This document shows, one piece after another, positions 1 to 12,087 of a stretch of 64,000 bases of DNA. This stretch comes from Gerris lacustris (lineage: Eukaryota; Arthropoda; Insecta; Hemiptera; Gerridae): NCBI GenBank assembly GCA_951217055.1, contig OX578280.1:14113394-14177393 (forward strand). The letters are read 5' to 3'. The translations under genes were made by a program, and so were the position numbers. Under the pieces are notes generated by a model. It had not been told where the DNA came from. It did no database searches and saw only the letters and a program-made list of their open reading frames with translations. The stretch's first letter is position 1. Each line of letters opens with the position of its first letter.

Positions 1-59
1 AAAAATTCAAAAAATTAATTAGGCTTTTTCTTATATAGATAATTAATTGTTATTTATGC

Positions 60-267
60 ACCTAGGGAGTAAAGTAAGCCATTATTCCCGGAGCAAATAA
101 GTTGGTTCTAGAGGTGAAGCCGAAGGAACCAAGGTCCCTAAATCCCGAGGGAATTAGACTTTATAATTCCCGAGGCGCAGTCGAGGGAATAACGCCAATT
201 AGCTCCCGAGGGGCAGCCGAGGGAGATAATTATCGCGGGGGGAATTAAAGCACTTTACTCCCCAGGT
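60..267. mobile_element. Small MITE-like element with terminal inverted repeats
   Basis: The ends read ACCTAGGGAGTAAAGT on the left and the near-perfect inverse ACTTTACTCCCCAGGT on the right, one mismatch in 16. The interior is richer in GC than its surroundings and repeats a TCCCGAGG-like motif several times. No target duplication is obvious, so the exact ends and the superfamily are open. Confidence 0.45.
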
Positions 268-654
268 ATATACAATATTTTATCTCCAGTAGGGAGAAAA
301 TACACGTTTTATCCATTGCACAGTTTTTATTTATTATTTCAATTAATAACAACAATTGTTAGCACATTTAATAGCAGATTATTAAAGATTCAGTATTAAA
401 AGCAAATAAGAATTATTGCAATTAAACTCAAATAGAAGGTTATTTAGGTGCAGGATTAAACAATGATAAACAAGGTCGAAAAAGCAGTGTCGCCAACCTG
501 ATTTCTACAACCTCACTACATTAGCCATTAATTCTCTATACTATTTATAAAATCATTAAGTTGGAAATCCTTCGTTTTCTCCCTGGTTTTACTTTTTCTC
601 CCTACTTTTTGAGTTCAGGGAAGAAAAGACCCACCACTCTGCAAAAACTCAAAA

Positions 655-880
655 AAGTGAAAAAATATTTCTAGAAAACTGACACGACGATTTTTATAGA
701 AAAAAAACTAAAATGTAGTCAATGTAAATACGAATAAAAACATATTACGAATTTTCCCTGGGGAAGAGGTTGTTAGAGCTAACAAATGGAATATAAATAT
801 ATTCTAATAAATAATAACACAGGACCAACTAATTATGTACTCGCATACAAGAAAGTTTGTCTGATTTGTCTCGGACTGTT
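655..880 (+). mobile_element. Family A repeat, 3' part only
   Basis: Matches the right half of the family A copy that follows directly, from the TTTCTAGAAAAC-type motif to the ACTCGCATACAAGAAAGTTTG end. The left half is missing, so this is a truncated older copy lying head to tail with the next. Confidence 0.5.
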
Positions 881-1495
881 TTTTACTTTCTCATATAAAG
901 AGAAAGTATTGTGATGGCGCAAAAATTCGATTTTGAGATTTTGATGGATTTACACGTTTTGAGGTCCCCTGAGTCCAAAAAAGTGGTTTTTAAAAAATGT
1001 CTGTCTGTCTGTCGTCTGTCTGTCGTCTGTCGTCTGTGCAGACGCCTGGAGCCTAAACTACTGGGCCGATTTTGACGAAATTTGGCATACATGTTCAGAA
1101 AAATCATACCCCGAGGCGAAATCGAGAAATGAATTTTAGCTCTAAATTTGGGGGCGCTACCCCCCAAAAACTCTGAAAAAACATGAAAAAAAATTATTTC
1201 TCGAAAACGGTTCCGACGATTTTGATTAAAAAATTCTAAAATGTAGTCCATTTGAATACGAATCCAACGATATAAGCCGTTTTCCCGGGAAAAATCTAGT
1301 TCCTGAGAAATTTGCTTAAAACGCGGACGGAGAGAGCCCGGGTTCGCCCAGGAAAAGTTATTTTTATGATAAATTATGAAGAAATGTTCAATAATATTTA
1401 AATGTACATTTGAAAACTAATAAATGGAAAATACTGGGTTAAGTAATTATATACTCGTATATGAGAAAGTTTGTCTGAGTTGTCTCGGACCGATT
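881..1495 (+). mobile_element. Family A MITE-like repeat, near full length
   Basis: Starts with the hairpin ACTTTCTCATATAaaGAGAAAGT and ends with TATATGAGAAAGT, so the two ends are inverse to each other. Inside are a CTGTCTGTC run, a TTTTGACGAAATTTGG motif and, near the right end, GGGTTCG resembling a Pol III box B. Other copies lie near 9.7, 23.7, 37.0-38.5 and 58 kb. No coding capacity; the open frame on the minus strand is incidental. Confidence 0.6.
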
Positions 1496-2460
1496 TTTTT
1501 TTTTGTCACTAATATGCGTGGTTGGAAAGCAATTCAGTTATTTTTTTTATTTAATAATTTATTGAAATTCCCATAGAAAATGGACAAATCCCGTGACACT
1601 TATTAAAACCTTAAGAAACCTTTATTGAAATTAACTCTAAAGATTTTAAGATAACCATCTTTGAACAAATCAACAACAGTTGATAGATTTTAAAAATTTT
1701 GTTTTTCTCTTTGTTAATTAATTCTATTCTATATTTTTCAAAAATGTTACTTTTTTTTTTTTTTGCCTTAAACCAAATAAATTTATGAAAGCGTATTTTT
1801 ATTCGTTCTATTTTTGTATGAAAGTTTTTTTTATACATAAAATCTATCTTTTACAGATATGAAATTTGAGCTTTTAACCAGGTCAAGAAGTTTTTTTTTC
1901 CAAAAGAAATTGTTTTTTATTTTTACTTTTGTTAACTTAAGATTTTAATTAACTTCAAAATTCCAATTGGGAAAACAACTTTGGAAAAACAACTATATGA
2001 AAAAAAAGTGAGCTAAATTTAAAAAGTTTTTAATACTACTGGAATAAATGTCCCCTTCCCATTGAAGTTATATTAGACAAATAATATTAAAAATAGTAAA
2101 TTCATATGAATTCAAGCTAAATATTGATGTAATAAACTTAATTGCTTTAAAGTTAATTCTGAAAAATTAAAAAAAAAATCTTGAAATAAACTACATTTTC
2201 CTTTTCTTAAATTGTTTATTTTAATAGAAATAGAATTATCCCGAGCTTATAGAGATCTGAATTTAATTATTTTATCATCAACTAGCTGTTTAATTGTAAT
2301 TTTAATACGCTTAGTGGAAAAGCTTTTATCTTTAAAGTTTTTTTTATTTTTTTTTAATTAATTTTCTTAAACCAAATAGGCACTCCACAAAGATAGTTCA
2401 AGTTATAAGGAGTAAATTATGTCACCCACTTCTTCAATTGTACAATTAGCCTTCGGGGGG
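1496..2460. other. AT-rich intergenic, nothing recognised
   Basis: Poly-A and poly-T tracts and very low GC. I see no gene, no repeat shared with the rest of the window and no coding-like composition. Confidence 0.5.
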
Positions 2461-2461
2461 T

Positions 2462-3215
2462 GTTACATAACTAATTGAAGCGAGCGTTAGCGAACTTCTT
2501 ACATTCAACGAAATATGCATCTTGTCTGTCTGTCTGTCTGTATCTAACGTTCACGTGTCCGACGATAACTTGAGTAAAAGTTGATCGATTTTGTTGAAAT
2601 TTGGTATGCATCTTCCTTTTACTAATAATCAGGCTAAGTTCGTTGAACAGCGTGATCCGTCCAAGAGTTTAAAATTTAAAATTGGAATTTTAGGATGGGA
2701 AAAAATTCTATCATCACCTATTCGATGAGACAAACATTTTTTTTTCAAATAATATTTTTTCGTAAAACCAACAACGACACTGCTATGAATTAATAAAGAT
2801 CGCTAAAACTATTAAAGCGGACCTAAACGTTTAAAATAGAGAAAACAACCTTTTTACCGATATCTTACGTTCTAACGTAACGATGATAATAAAACTTCAT
2901 GTACATCGTCTAAAGTACAATTGAAACAAGTATGTAAAATTTCAACTTGATACAAGCAGTAGTATTTGAGTAATGAAGTGGTACATTTATAATATTAGTT
3001 TAAAAGCTACTGCGGGTGGTTAAGATTCTTATAATCGTGTTGTGTGTAGGTTTGTTTAGGAAGTAAAGCTTCGTACTGAGTATTCCCACTCTACTTCACA
3101 CTGCCCTCTTCCACTTATCTTCAACTATGATATTCATCATGATTAACAAATTTCAATATTCAGTATTTTATTGCAATACGCTCGCTTTAATGATAGAGCC
3201 ACGCGATGCCTAGTT
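2462..3215 (+). mobile_element. Family C MITE-like repeat, near full length
   Basis: Begins near AATTGAAGCGAGCG and ends near ACGCTCGCTTTAATGA, so the termini are inverse. The interior has a CTGTCTGTC run, an ACTTGAGTAAAAGTTGA motif, a TTAAAGCGGACC motif and a TTACGTTCTAACGTAACG motif. These recur in copies near 6.3, 21.5, 25.5 (minus) and 43.5 kb. No ORF. Confidence 0.6.
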
Positions 3216-3454
3216 ATTTTAAATTTAATAATTAATGAACGATTGAATAAATCAAATTAAACCTCCCAAAGAAACAAGTTAGTTTTTTATTTTTAACTCC
3301 GGATAGGCGAAATATTTCACAGACCTTACCCTCTAAAGCTACTTTTAGTGGAAACGTGCTTCTTCGTCCTAATAAATACTACCGATAAATCCAACAAAAC
3401 TTTTTCGAATACATATTGATACTGTATTAAAGGCCCATAATAACTTATTTAATT

Positions 3455-3860
3455 GATTTATTGCTCCGAGCCCCGAGCTTACCGAAGTATCGGAAGCTAT
3501 GTGATCGCTTTCAAGATACCATTTTTTTGTCTACGATTTCAAATATTCCAAGACAGAAATCCGTTTCAGTCATCAGGGTACATTATTGGTCTGTCATAAA
3601 GGTACATTATCTGTCTCTCGTCAGCGTACATTATTGGTCTCTCATCAGGATAAATTATTGGTCTCGTGTCTGTCTGTCGTTCAACAATTAATGCAGTACC
3701 TTAAAAACTGCACGTCCGATTTTAATCAAATTTGGAAGACAGTTTGGTACATGTTTGGTAGCAACATTTATTTTTATTGGAATAAATATGGTTGCCTTAG
3801 CTTAGCAATTTCAAATCGTTCCGAGGTGCGTCATCAGGATACTTCTTGATAAATGATAAT
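3455..3860 (-). mobile_element. Family D repeat fragment
   Basis: Carries CCGAGCTTACCGAAG, the inverse of the family D right end, followed by AGACAGAAATCCGTTTCAG and a degenerate internal repeat of TACATTATTGGTCTCTC. It is the inverse of the right third of the family D copies at 3956-5210 and 16590-17175. Confidence 0.45.
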
Positions 3861-3955
3861 TACTTATTTCTCACTTTAAATTTTTACCTTATTTATAAAT
3901 TGATAATATGTTATTTTTTTTGTTCTTTATCACTGTTTAAAATATAACTCAAAAA

Positions 3956-5210
3956 AGATTGCCAATTAGTGTGGCACATAGCATCCTCGCATCCTATCAT
4001 GAACTTTATTGTTATATTAACATTATTGATATATTGCTTTATTATTATATTATATCTACATTATTTAAATTATGTTGATGAGGGTATGTAAAATAAATAT
4101 AATGAAAGGAAAGAGCAGTGGCAATATTCGAAGTGTTCCAAGTCGTACCTAAAGCAAAAGTCGGTAAGAGTGAGGGTGTAGGTTTATGTGTTAAGAGTGT
4201 TCGATAACGTGTGCACAGAAGCGAATACAGCAAAGTGAATGATGCCTGGTCGCTTGGTCTTGAGGTCCCTAGGCTCGCTGAGCTTTTAAAGAGGTAGGTC
4301 AAATAGAGAGGTGGGGGAATCAAGCCATCTCCTTTTCCCCTCGTCTATCTCTCTCCCCGCGTTTTCTCCATAATATAAACGGTTAATAATTTTAGCGATC
4401 TTTAACACTTCATGGCGGTTGGTTTTACTAAATGTTTGTCTCATTGAATATTCGCCCCCCTTATGCCGGAACCACGAATGTGCAAATTTTCATATTCTGG
4501 GTTATTAGCTATTTGGACTTGTTGTTTTATAATCTATGTTGTGCCAGAACCCCGAATTCGTGCCTGCATTGTATCAGCTGTTATTGGCTATGGCAGTTTG
4601 ATGAATGTGAAATACTGAAGCAATAAATGTGCATTTTCAGGAAGAGGGGGATGCTAGGGCCAAAAAGAATTGTCTGACCAATAAGCCCAATATCATTTTT
4701 CTGTACATAAAAAAAATAATCAAAATAGAATAGCTGAATTATGGAATAAAATGCTGAATATGGATCATAACCTTTAAAACGCCATCTCCCAACTATGTGG
4801 AAATTGCACATTCATGGTTTTGGCATAAAGGGTTCGTTCACATTATGGTGTTAGATTTTTTGCCCGACCTAAAATTCCAATTTTAAATTTGAAGTTCACG
4901 TTTACGCGAGCGTTGCGCGCGAACGCTTGGGTGGATGATGTTGTCCAACAAACTCGTCCTGAGCATTGGTAAAATGAACATGTCTACCAAATTTTATAAA
5001 AATCGGTCTACTTTTATTTGGGTTATCGTCACACGTTTCAGACACACAAGGGTTTGCGGAGACTCAGACAGACACGAGACCAAAAATGTGCCCTGATGTC
5101 TGAAACGGATTTCTGTTATAGAAGTTTTAAAATCGTAGACATAACATTTTTTCGTCCTCAAAAGTAAACACAATGCTTCCGTTACCTTCGGTAAGCTCGG
5201 AAGCAATAAA
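3956..5210 (+). mobile_element. Family D composite repeat with internal insertions
   Basis: Left end GCCAATTAGTGTGGCACATA, right end CTTCGGTAAGCTCGGAAGC. The middle carries inverted family C sequence (ACGCGAGCGTTGCGCG and flanks). Against the shorter copy at 16590-17175 this one has extra sequence at about 4050-4390 and 4450-4830. Those blocks are unrecognised; the first is slightly GC-richer with an open minus frame of 92 codons that I cannot identify. Confidence 0.5.
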
Positions 5211-5259
5211 AAAAATAAATAAATAAAAAAATAAAAAATAAAAAATAAAAAAATAAAAA

Positions 5260-6297
<1,038 letters not shown>

Positions 6298-6925
6298 TAG
6301 GTTATACTACTTATTAAAGCGAGCCTAAGAGAGCTTCTTACATTTAACAAAATATGCATCCTGTCTGTCTGTCAGTAACGTTAACGTGTCCGACGACAAC
6401 TTGAGTAAAAGTTGACAGATTTCGTTGAAATTTGGTATACATGTTCCTTTTACTAATGCTGAGGCTAAGTTCGTTGGACAGCGTTATCCATCTAAACGTA
6501 AACTGTAAATGTAAAATAGGAATTTCAGGACGGGAAAAGATTCTGTCATCACATATTCGATGAGTGGTTATGAAGTGATAAAGATCGTTAAAACTATAAG
6601 CGGACCAAAACGTTTAAAATAGAGAAAACAACGTTTTCACTAATATCTGGCGTTCTAACGTATCGATTCTAATAAAACCATCTAATGTTCTATTGAAACA
6701 TGCATGTAACATTTCAACCGGATACATGCAGAAGTTTTTGTGTAGTGAAGTGATATATTTTATAATAGTTTAAATGAAGTTGGCCGGGGCGTGAGGGAGG
6801 AATAGTCCTGTTCTCTCACTACATGGCTCTTTATTACAATTATCCTCTTTAACTATCAACTCATCACGATTAACTATTCTTAATATTTAATATTTATTGT
6901 ATTACGCGCGCTTCAATGAGACTAA
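6298..6925 (+). mobile_element. Family C MITE-like repeat
   Basis: Starts at AAAGCGAGCC with the CTGTCTGTC run soon after, continues collinearly with the copy at 2462-3215 and ends at CGCGCGCTTCAATGA. Slightly shorter through small deletions. Confidence 0.55.
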
Positions 6926-6944
6926 TGATAGTAGGTATAGATGT

Positions 6945-7325
6945 CTGTGTGTTTAGACAAAAAACCACAACAGATCGGGCGAACGGGTGCTCGAGCCGTA
7001 CTGAGGCTTGTCATCCGTCGACCCCCAAGCCTTTGATGTCGGAGAGGTCACCGACTCCGCACGGGAAAGACCCAGCCACCTCGACCCAACCCGAGTCATA
7101 ACGAGTCTTTGCGTTCCCATGGCGTGTTGTCTGACAAACTTCAGACCAGGCTCGCCAAGCCACAGGCTAAGGCTTTAGAATCCCATCCCATGTGATAATC
7201 AGTGTAAAACGTGTCTCACCTTTCTGAGATTCGAACTGTTGGTGTTTTACCCTAGGTTTTAAAGTGATTTGCGAGTAGGCTAATCATTTGGCACGCCTGC
7301 CCTCATTTTTACCAAGTTAAGGAAG
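6945..7325 (-). mobile_element. Possible tRNA-derived SINE, degraded
   Basis: A GC-rich island in AT-rich DNA. Read on the minus strand it opens with GGGCAGGCGTGCCAAATGAT, then TTAGCCTACTCGC and AGTTCGAATCTC, in the order and spacing of Pol III boxes A and B of a tRNA head. A GC-rich body follows. Single copy in this window, so the assignment rests on the tRNA-like head alone. Confidence 0.35.
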
Positions 7326-8042
7326 TGATTAATTTTATTAAAGATAATGAACAAAACTCCTAAGCTAAAATAATTATTTTCAGATCATAAATTAAATAAA
7401 TAAACATATTTAAATTAAATTAATTAAATAAACATATCCAAAACATGGTGACCACATTTAAACATACACAAATAATTGTAAGTCAAATTTCTTAAATATT
7501 TCACATTTTTCATAAGTGGGAGTTAGTTGTCTTCTTGAATGAAAATATTGGTTTATGAATAATCATTTATATAATTAACTATAGTGAACCGAGGTCGAAC
7601 CTCGATTTGATTTGACATGGCCAAGTTAAAGCAACCACATTTATTCCATTAAAAATAAATGTTTGTTTTGATTTGATGGTCTTTAATTAGATATAATAAC
7701 TTATCCAAATAGAAATCTAAATTAAGCCCGTTCCTACGGGCTTAATTTTCGATGTATTGGCTTTAAAAACATCGATGTTAATCTTTCGATGTATCAAAAA
7801 CATCGATGTTTAGCTATCGATGTCCCGACCCTAACGCGTATACAATAATTGGAGAGTACGGCTACGTGATTTCTGACTCCAACAAGGGGCTCGCCATTCG
7901 GTGTTCAGCCAGCATCGTGATGTAAATGTTCAGCTACTTAAGTAAATTGGCGTCCATCCGGTGATGAATGTCCATTATACGTTTTATACACCTGATGGAG
8001 TTACTCTAACGCCATGTCCTCTACTACATATTTATGTAATAA
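7326..8042. other. Intergenic, short ATCGATGT motif cluster
   Basis: Mostly AT-rich. Between about 7750 and 7830 the motif ATCGATGT or its inverse occurs repeatedly in alternating orientation, resembling nested hairpins or the remnant of a small transposon. No gene seen. Confidence 0.4.
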
Positions 8043-8645
8043 TCAATTATAGTACATTACGCGTCTAGTGTGGAAAGTAGCAATTTGCATGCGAGTGTGG
8101 AGTTTGCACCCGAGCGGCAGCGAGACACACAACAGAGGACAGAGGACACACGAGCAAAGCAAAATGCAGTTTTCACACGAGTTGTCGTGCTTTATCAACG
8201 ATTGTTGGATTTTAATAATAAATACAGAAATATGTTTCAATAAACTTCCTCTAACTAAGTTCGTATTTCTCTTTTGACAATGATGACATTAATTCATTAG
8301 TAGTATTTTGTGCCGAATTAATTATTTAGGGTGTCGTATTATTCTCATTTTCGTCATAATGACATAAATCAATCATTGTTTTTCACTAAAAACTCGATAT
8401 AAACAGTTACTTTAAATTAAACAAAGTGCAAATTAGTTTTGTTAAATGTATACAAACTCGCTACTCGTGCTTTAAGGTGAAGAATTCTTCTTTTTTAATG
8501 TACAAGGGCGCAAAAAAAGAGGAACTATGAAATGCACATGAGCAATGAATACAAGTACGTAAAGAATCACTTTCTACGCATCTAAGCAGAGATACAATGT
8601 TTATATTGCGTATCAATCGTAGATTAATCTTAAGCAGGCCTAAGC
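8043..8645 (-). mobile_element. Family G element, copy 1
   Basis: Collinear, in inverse orientation, with 31716-32300: both share GCGTCTAGTG, ACTCCACACTCGCATG, GCATTTTGCTTTGCTCG, AATTAATTCGGCACAAAAT and CTACGATTGATACG. On the minus strand it carries the same short leader ORF as copy 2, but here broken by stop codons. A non-autonomous DNA-transposon-like family of unknown class. Confidence 0.5.
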
Positions 8646-9639
8646 TAAGATTATTATTATTATTATTATTATTTAGAATGATCTTAATCCGTAATTGCAA
8701 CATTCACTAAAAAGGAGAAAACCTTTTTATTTAGCATCCACAGTAAAATAAGCGATCACAGTATATGCATAGTATCATTAAAGATAAAACCGTGCACTAT
8801 CATTAACTGACAAAACTCGCTTGTTGTACTATGGCTGTTAAAAATATATAACTTCTTATTTTGAGTGCATGATTTATAAAAGCGTGTTTTTTTTATTGTT
8901 TTTTTTATTTTCATATATAATTTAGTTAAAAGAAAAATTGAGCGTGTAATAATTTATGTGTCGAAAGTAGTTGCGTTTATGAAAGCGTTTAGAGGCACAA
9001 TATAATTGTAATAAAAGTTGTTGGAGGAAAATTGGTCCAGTAGAACCGGGGATAGAGCGTAGTGTAGATAAGTAAGTGTGTGAAGGGCCGTATTGGTGGC
9101 GTGAGACGGCCTCGGGCCTGGAGTCTGCCAGGGTGGTAGAGAGAAACACGGTTCCACCGACCTTGCTCTAACCTACAGCGAAACATCCTCGTCCGTTAAA
9201 ATAAAATTATAACCTCACTAAACTTAGGGATAGGGGGAACGGTTCCATGACTGGAACGAGTTACAGCGTTTCGTTCCAAACCAATATCTAGTTCCAGGAA
9301 CTAGTTATTTTTGGAAGGTTTCAGTTTACCTTCCAAAGAAACAGTCCCTCTTTTACTTTAGGTTTTTCTGTGTTCAGGTTCGTTTTTTTGTTTTTTTTTT
9401 TTAAATAGTTTTACCCTTCTCTAAGAAGAGATTATGAAGATTTTTTTCTTGCATAGTCAAAATTTTGGCCGGTTTCCTCTTGTTTATATTTGTTCTGGTG
9501 GTTGTTTACTTTTTGTTTTTCATCAAATTTATTTTTATCAATATCTTGGACACAAGATTTTTTATGAAAATAAAAAATACAACAACTTATATCGTTAGAA
9601 TCGTATTTAAATAGACTAAATTTAAGAATTGTTTAATCA
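8646..9639. other. Intergenic with one moderately GC-rich block
   Basis: Around 8960-9190 the GC content rises and three overlapping minus frames stay open (about 65-75 codons). They may be the tail of an old retroelement or a gene fragment; I do not recognise the protein. From 9250 to 9330 there are several GGTTCC/GGAACC palindromic pieces. Confidence 0.35.
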
Positions 9640-9935
9640 AAATTGTCTGAACCGTTTTAAGAAATACTTTTGTCAAATTTGTTTGAGGGCAGAGGCCCCA
9701 AATGTAGAGCTAAAATTAATTTCTCGATTTCACCTCGGGGTATGATGTGTTTTTTTAACCTGTATGCCAAATTTCATTTCATTTTTTTTGCCGATGGGAA
9801 TTGGCCCTGTAGTTTAGGCTCCACGCGTCTGTACAGACGACAGACATACATTGTTTATAACCATTTTTTTGGACCTTGAAAAAACACATCGAAATCTCAA
9901 AACTACATTTTGTGACATCACAATACATCCTATAC
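9640..9935 (-). mobile_element. Family A repeat fragment, inverted
   Basis: Contains inverse family A motifs: GAGCTAAAATTAATTTCTCG, the TATGCCAAATTTC motif, TAGTTTAGGCTCCACGCGTC and the ACAGACGACAGAC run. Truncated at both ends. Confidence 0.5.
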
Positions 9936-9964
9936 TACTAGAGTAGAAATTAAATTTTGAGTGA

Positions 9965-10706
9965 GTTTATCTTTAAATAAACTGATCAAGTGTGTGCTAG
10001 TCAGCACACAGTGAGGGTCCTTAGGCCTCACAGTATTGTTTAAGTAGTACCCTATTGATGGTGTTTTTTAAAATGCTAAAAAGCTTACTTTATACTATCC
10101 TATGGGTCTGATATTCTCAAAACACATAAACAAACTTTTGATTAAGTTTTTTTTTTGCCAGTGAACCGGATAAAAACATATAAATTCATCCAAAAGAGCA
10201 TAATTATAATAAAAAAACTTATTTTATCAATAAAATCAAAAGTGATTTTTTTTTCGAAATTTCCAAAAAGTGGTATCTTTACATTTGGTCGGAGAATGTT
10301 CAGGAATTTTTTCAGACTTTTTGCCCTTTACATAAGTGAGATAGAAGGGGGGGGGGGGCACTCTTCACACTAACTTTAACCTCGCCTACGCTCGCCCTAT
10401 CAAAGCTTATAATCATAAATTATATATTTTTTTAATTAGCTTGACGTACCCTTTTATATGATACACATGTTCTCCAAAAAACCAATTATTTTTTTTAACC
10501 CTTTAGTTTTTTTTGAAAAATTATTTTTTGAAGTCAAGTCGCTATATTTTTAAAAAGTGTAGATAGGTACTATACAACTATATACCAAATTTCAAAATGA
10601 TCGGACGAAAGGTATAGCCGTGAGAGCAGGCGACAGACGGACTGACGGACAGACAGATACACGCAGGAAAATATAAGGGTCCTTGGTTTTGCCTAAGAAC
10701 CCTAAA
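9965..10706 (-). mobile_element. Family B repeat, inverted
   Basis: Inverse of the copies at 33236-33955 and 38773-39490. It runs from the AGTGTGTGCTAGTCAGCACAC motif to the terminal AAGGGTCCTTGGTTTTGCC. It includes a poly-G tract near 10350 and an ACAGACGGAC run. I recall similar repeats from Lepidoptera, which is the main hint to the host. Confidence 0.55.
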
Positions 10707-11890
10707 AATAATTGAATACATTATATAAATAGTTAATGCTTTATAAGTTAATGAGGGTTTGATCTACGAGAAGTTTTATTAATGAATTTCATTTGATTAC
10801 TTAACTTATTCATAAGCTAGGCACTAAAATTTATAATGGTTTACTCTTTGGAGTTTTAATCTTGTTTTATTCAGAACCTACGAATATTGTAAACTTTGTC
10901 AAACATTAAATTTATGTTTGTTTATAATTAAGTTTAAAAAATGGTTTATAATTATACAAAAGTTAATGTGTTTTAAAACCTATTAAACATGAGATGTTGG
11001 CTTATTATCGCATAAAGCTGTATCAAATATTTAATTCTTTATATGTAATCATACATTAAAGAGTTCCTAATATCAGGTTTCTCTTGAAAAACAGCGAGAA
11101 AAATTCTCAGAGCCATTAATATTTCATAATTGGTCTTCCAGAATGCTTTTTATCTCTGTCTTTTGCACTCGGTTCTCTTCTTTCAAGAGGGGTTAAGAGA
11201 GGATAATCATTTCTATCAAGTGGACCAGAGTTCTCTTTTTCTTTCTACTATGGAGCTTTAGAGAGGGAAAAGTCTGCTCGGGTTTTTCCAAGCCCACGAG
11301 CAACTCGATTTCAAACCCACTAATGAAACACCCAGGAAAATATTCCCTCGGGGGGAAAAAGAAAATATCTTCCTTTTCAACTTATATAAGTTAATTTATT
11401 GCTTTCAATAAGCAATCATACCATTCAGTCAGGATGAAGAAAAATATAAGTAAATAGAAAGCTTGTTATAAAAATAAGATGAACAAATTGTTTTAACAAG
11501 ACGAAATTATGTTGTATAGGACTTATTAAACCTTATTGACGAAAAGGGAATCTAATAACATTCTGATTTATTCTTTTGAATTTAAGAAAAATTGACATCG
11601 TATTCTCAATAAATAACTTATTTATGTTTGAAGAAACATAAATAAATGTTGTTATAATAATTTTATATTGTTCAAATTTCTGTAGCTTAGTTACATAAGC
11701 TACATTTATTTAGTTACGTATAAATGAGGTGATGTGTGGCAAACTTATTTCTAAAATTCCAAGACAGAAATCCGTTTTATTCAACATGGAACAGTTTTGG
11801 TTCCCTGTCTGACTGTCTGTCGATCAATTTTGTTGTGTAAATTATGAATTAATGTATCAATTAAGCAAAATGTAAAGTGCGCAGACGGTT
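10707..11890. other. AT-rich intergenic, nothing recognised
   Basis: No gene or repeat identified except a short family D-like piece at about 11755-11830 (AAGACAGAAATCCGTTTTA then TGTCTGACTGTCTGTCG) directly left of the copia insertion. Confidence 0.4.
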
Positions 11891-11895
11891 GAAAT
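11891..11895. repeat. Target-site duplication, left
   Basis: GAAAT directly left of the copia element, repeated at 16459-16463. Five bases is the usual length for copia integration. Confidence 0.9.
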
Positions 11896-12087
11896 TGATG
11901 AAACAAGATTTCAGTGGAGGAAAGAAAGCACTAATATATTTTCAATACAAATGTAACATCAAGATTAAACACAGAAAAAAGATTTGACAAAAATACAATT
12001 CAAATTAACAAAGTCATCTATACTGTCATATCAAAATATGCACAGTAGACATATATATATATATGCAAGTTCATATACTCTTCAACA
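11896..12087 (-). repeat. Copia 3' LTR
   Basis: 192 bp, identical to 16267-16458. Contains a short TA tract near its 5' side on the coding strand. The gag-pol stop codon (12071-12073) lies inside this LTR. Confidence 0.95.

Noticed and set aside
883..1251. 122-codon minus frame
   Set aside because: Lies across a family A repeat; other copies do not keep the frame.
1611..1838. 75-codon minus frame in AT-rich DNA
   Set aside because: Lysine- and isoleucine-rich composition expected of random AT-rich sequence, with no homology I recognise.
6916..7101. 61-codon plus frame
   Set aside because: Falls in a GC-rich body that I read as SINE-like on the other strand; no protein similarity recognised.
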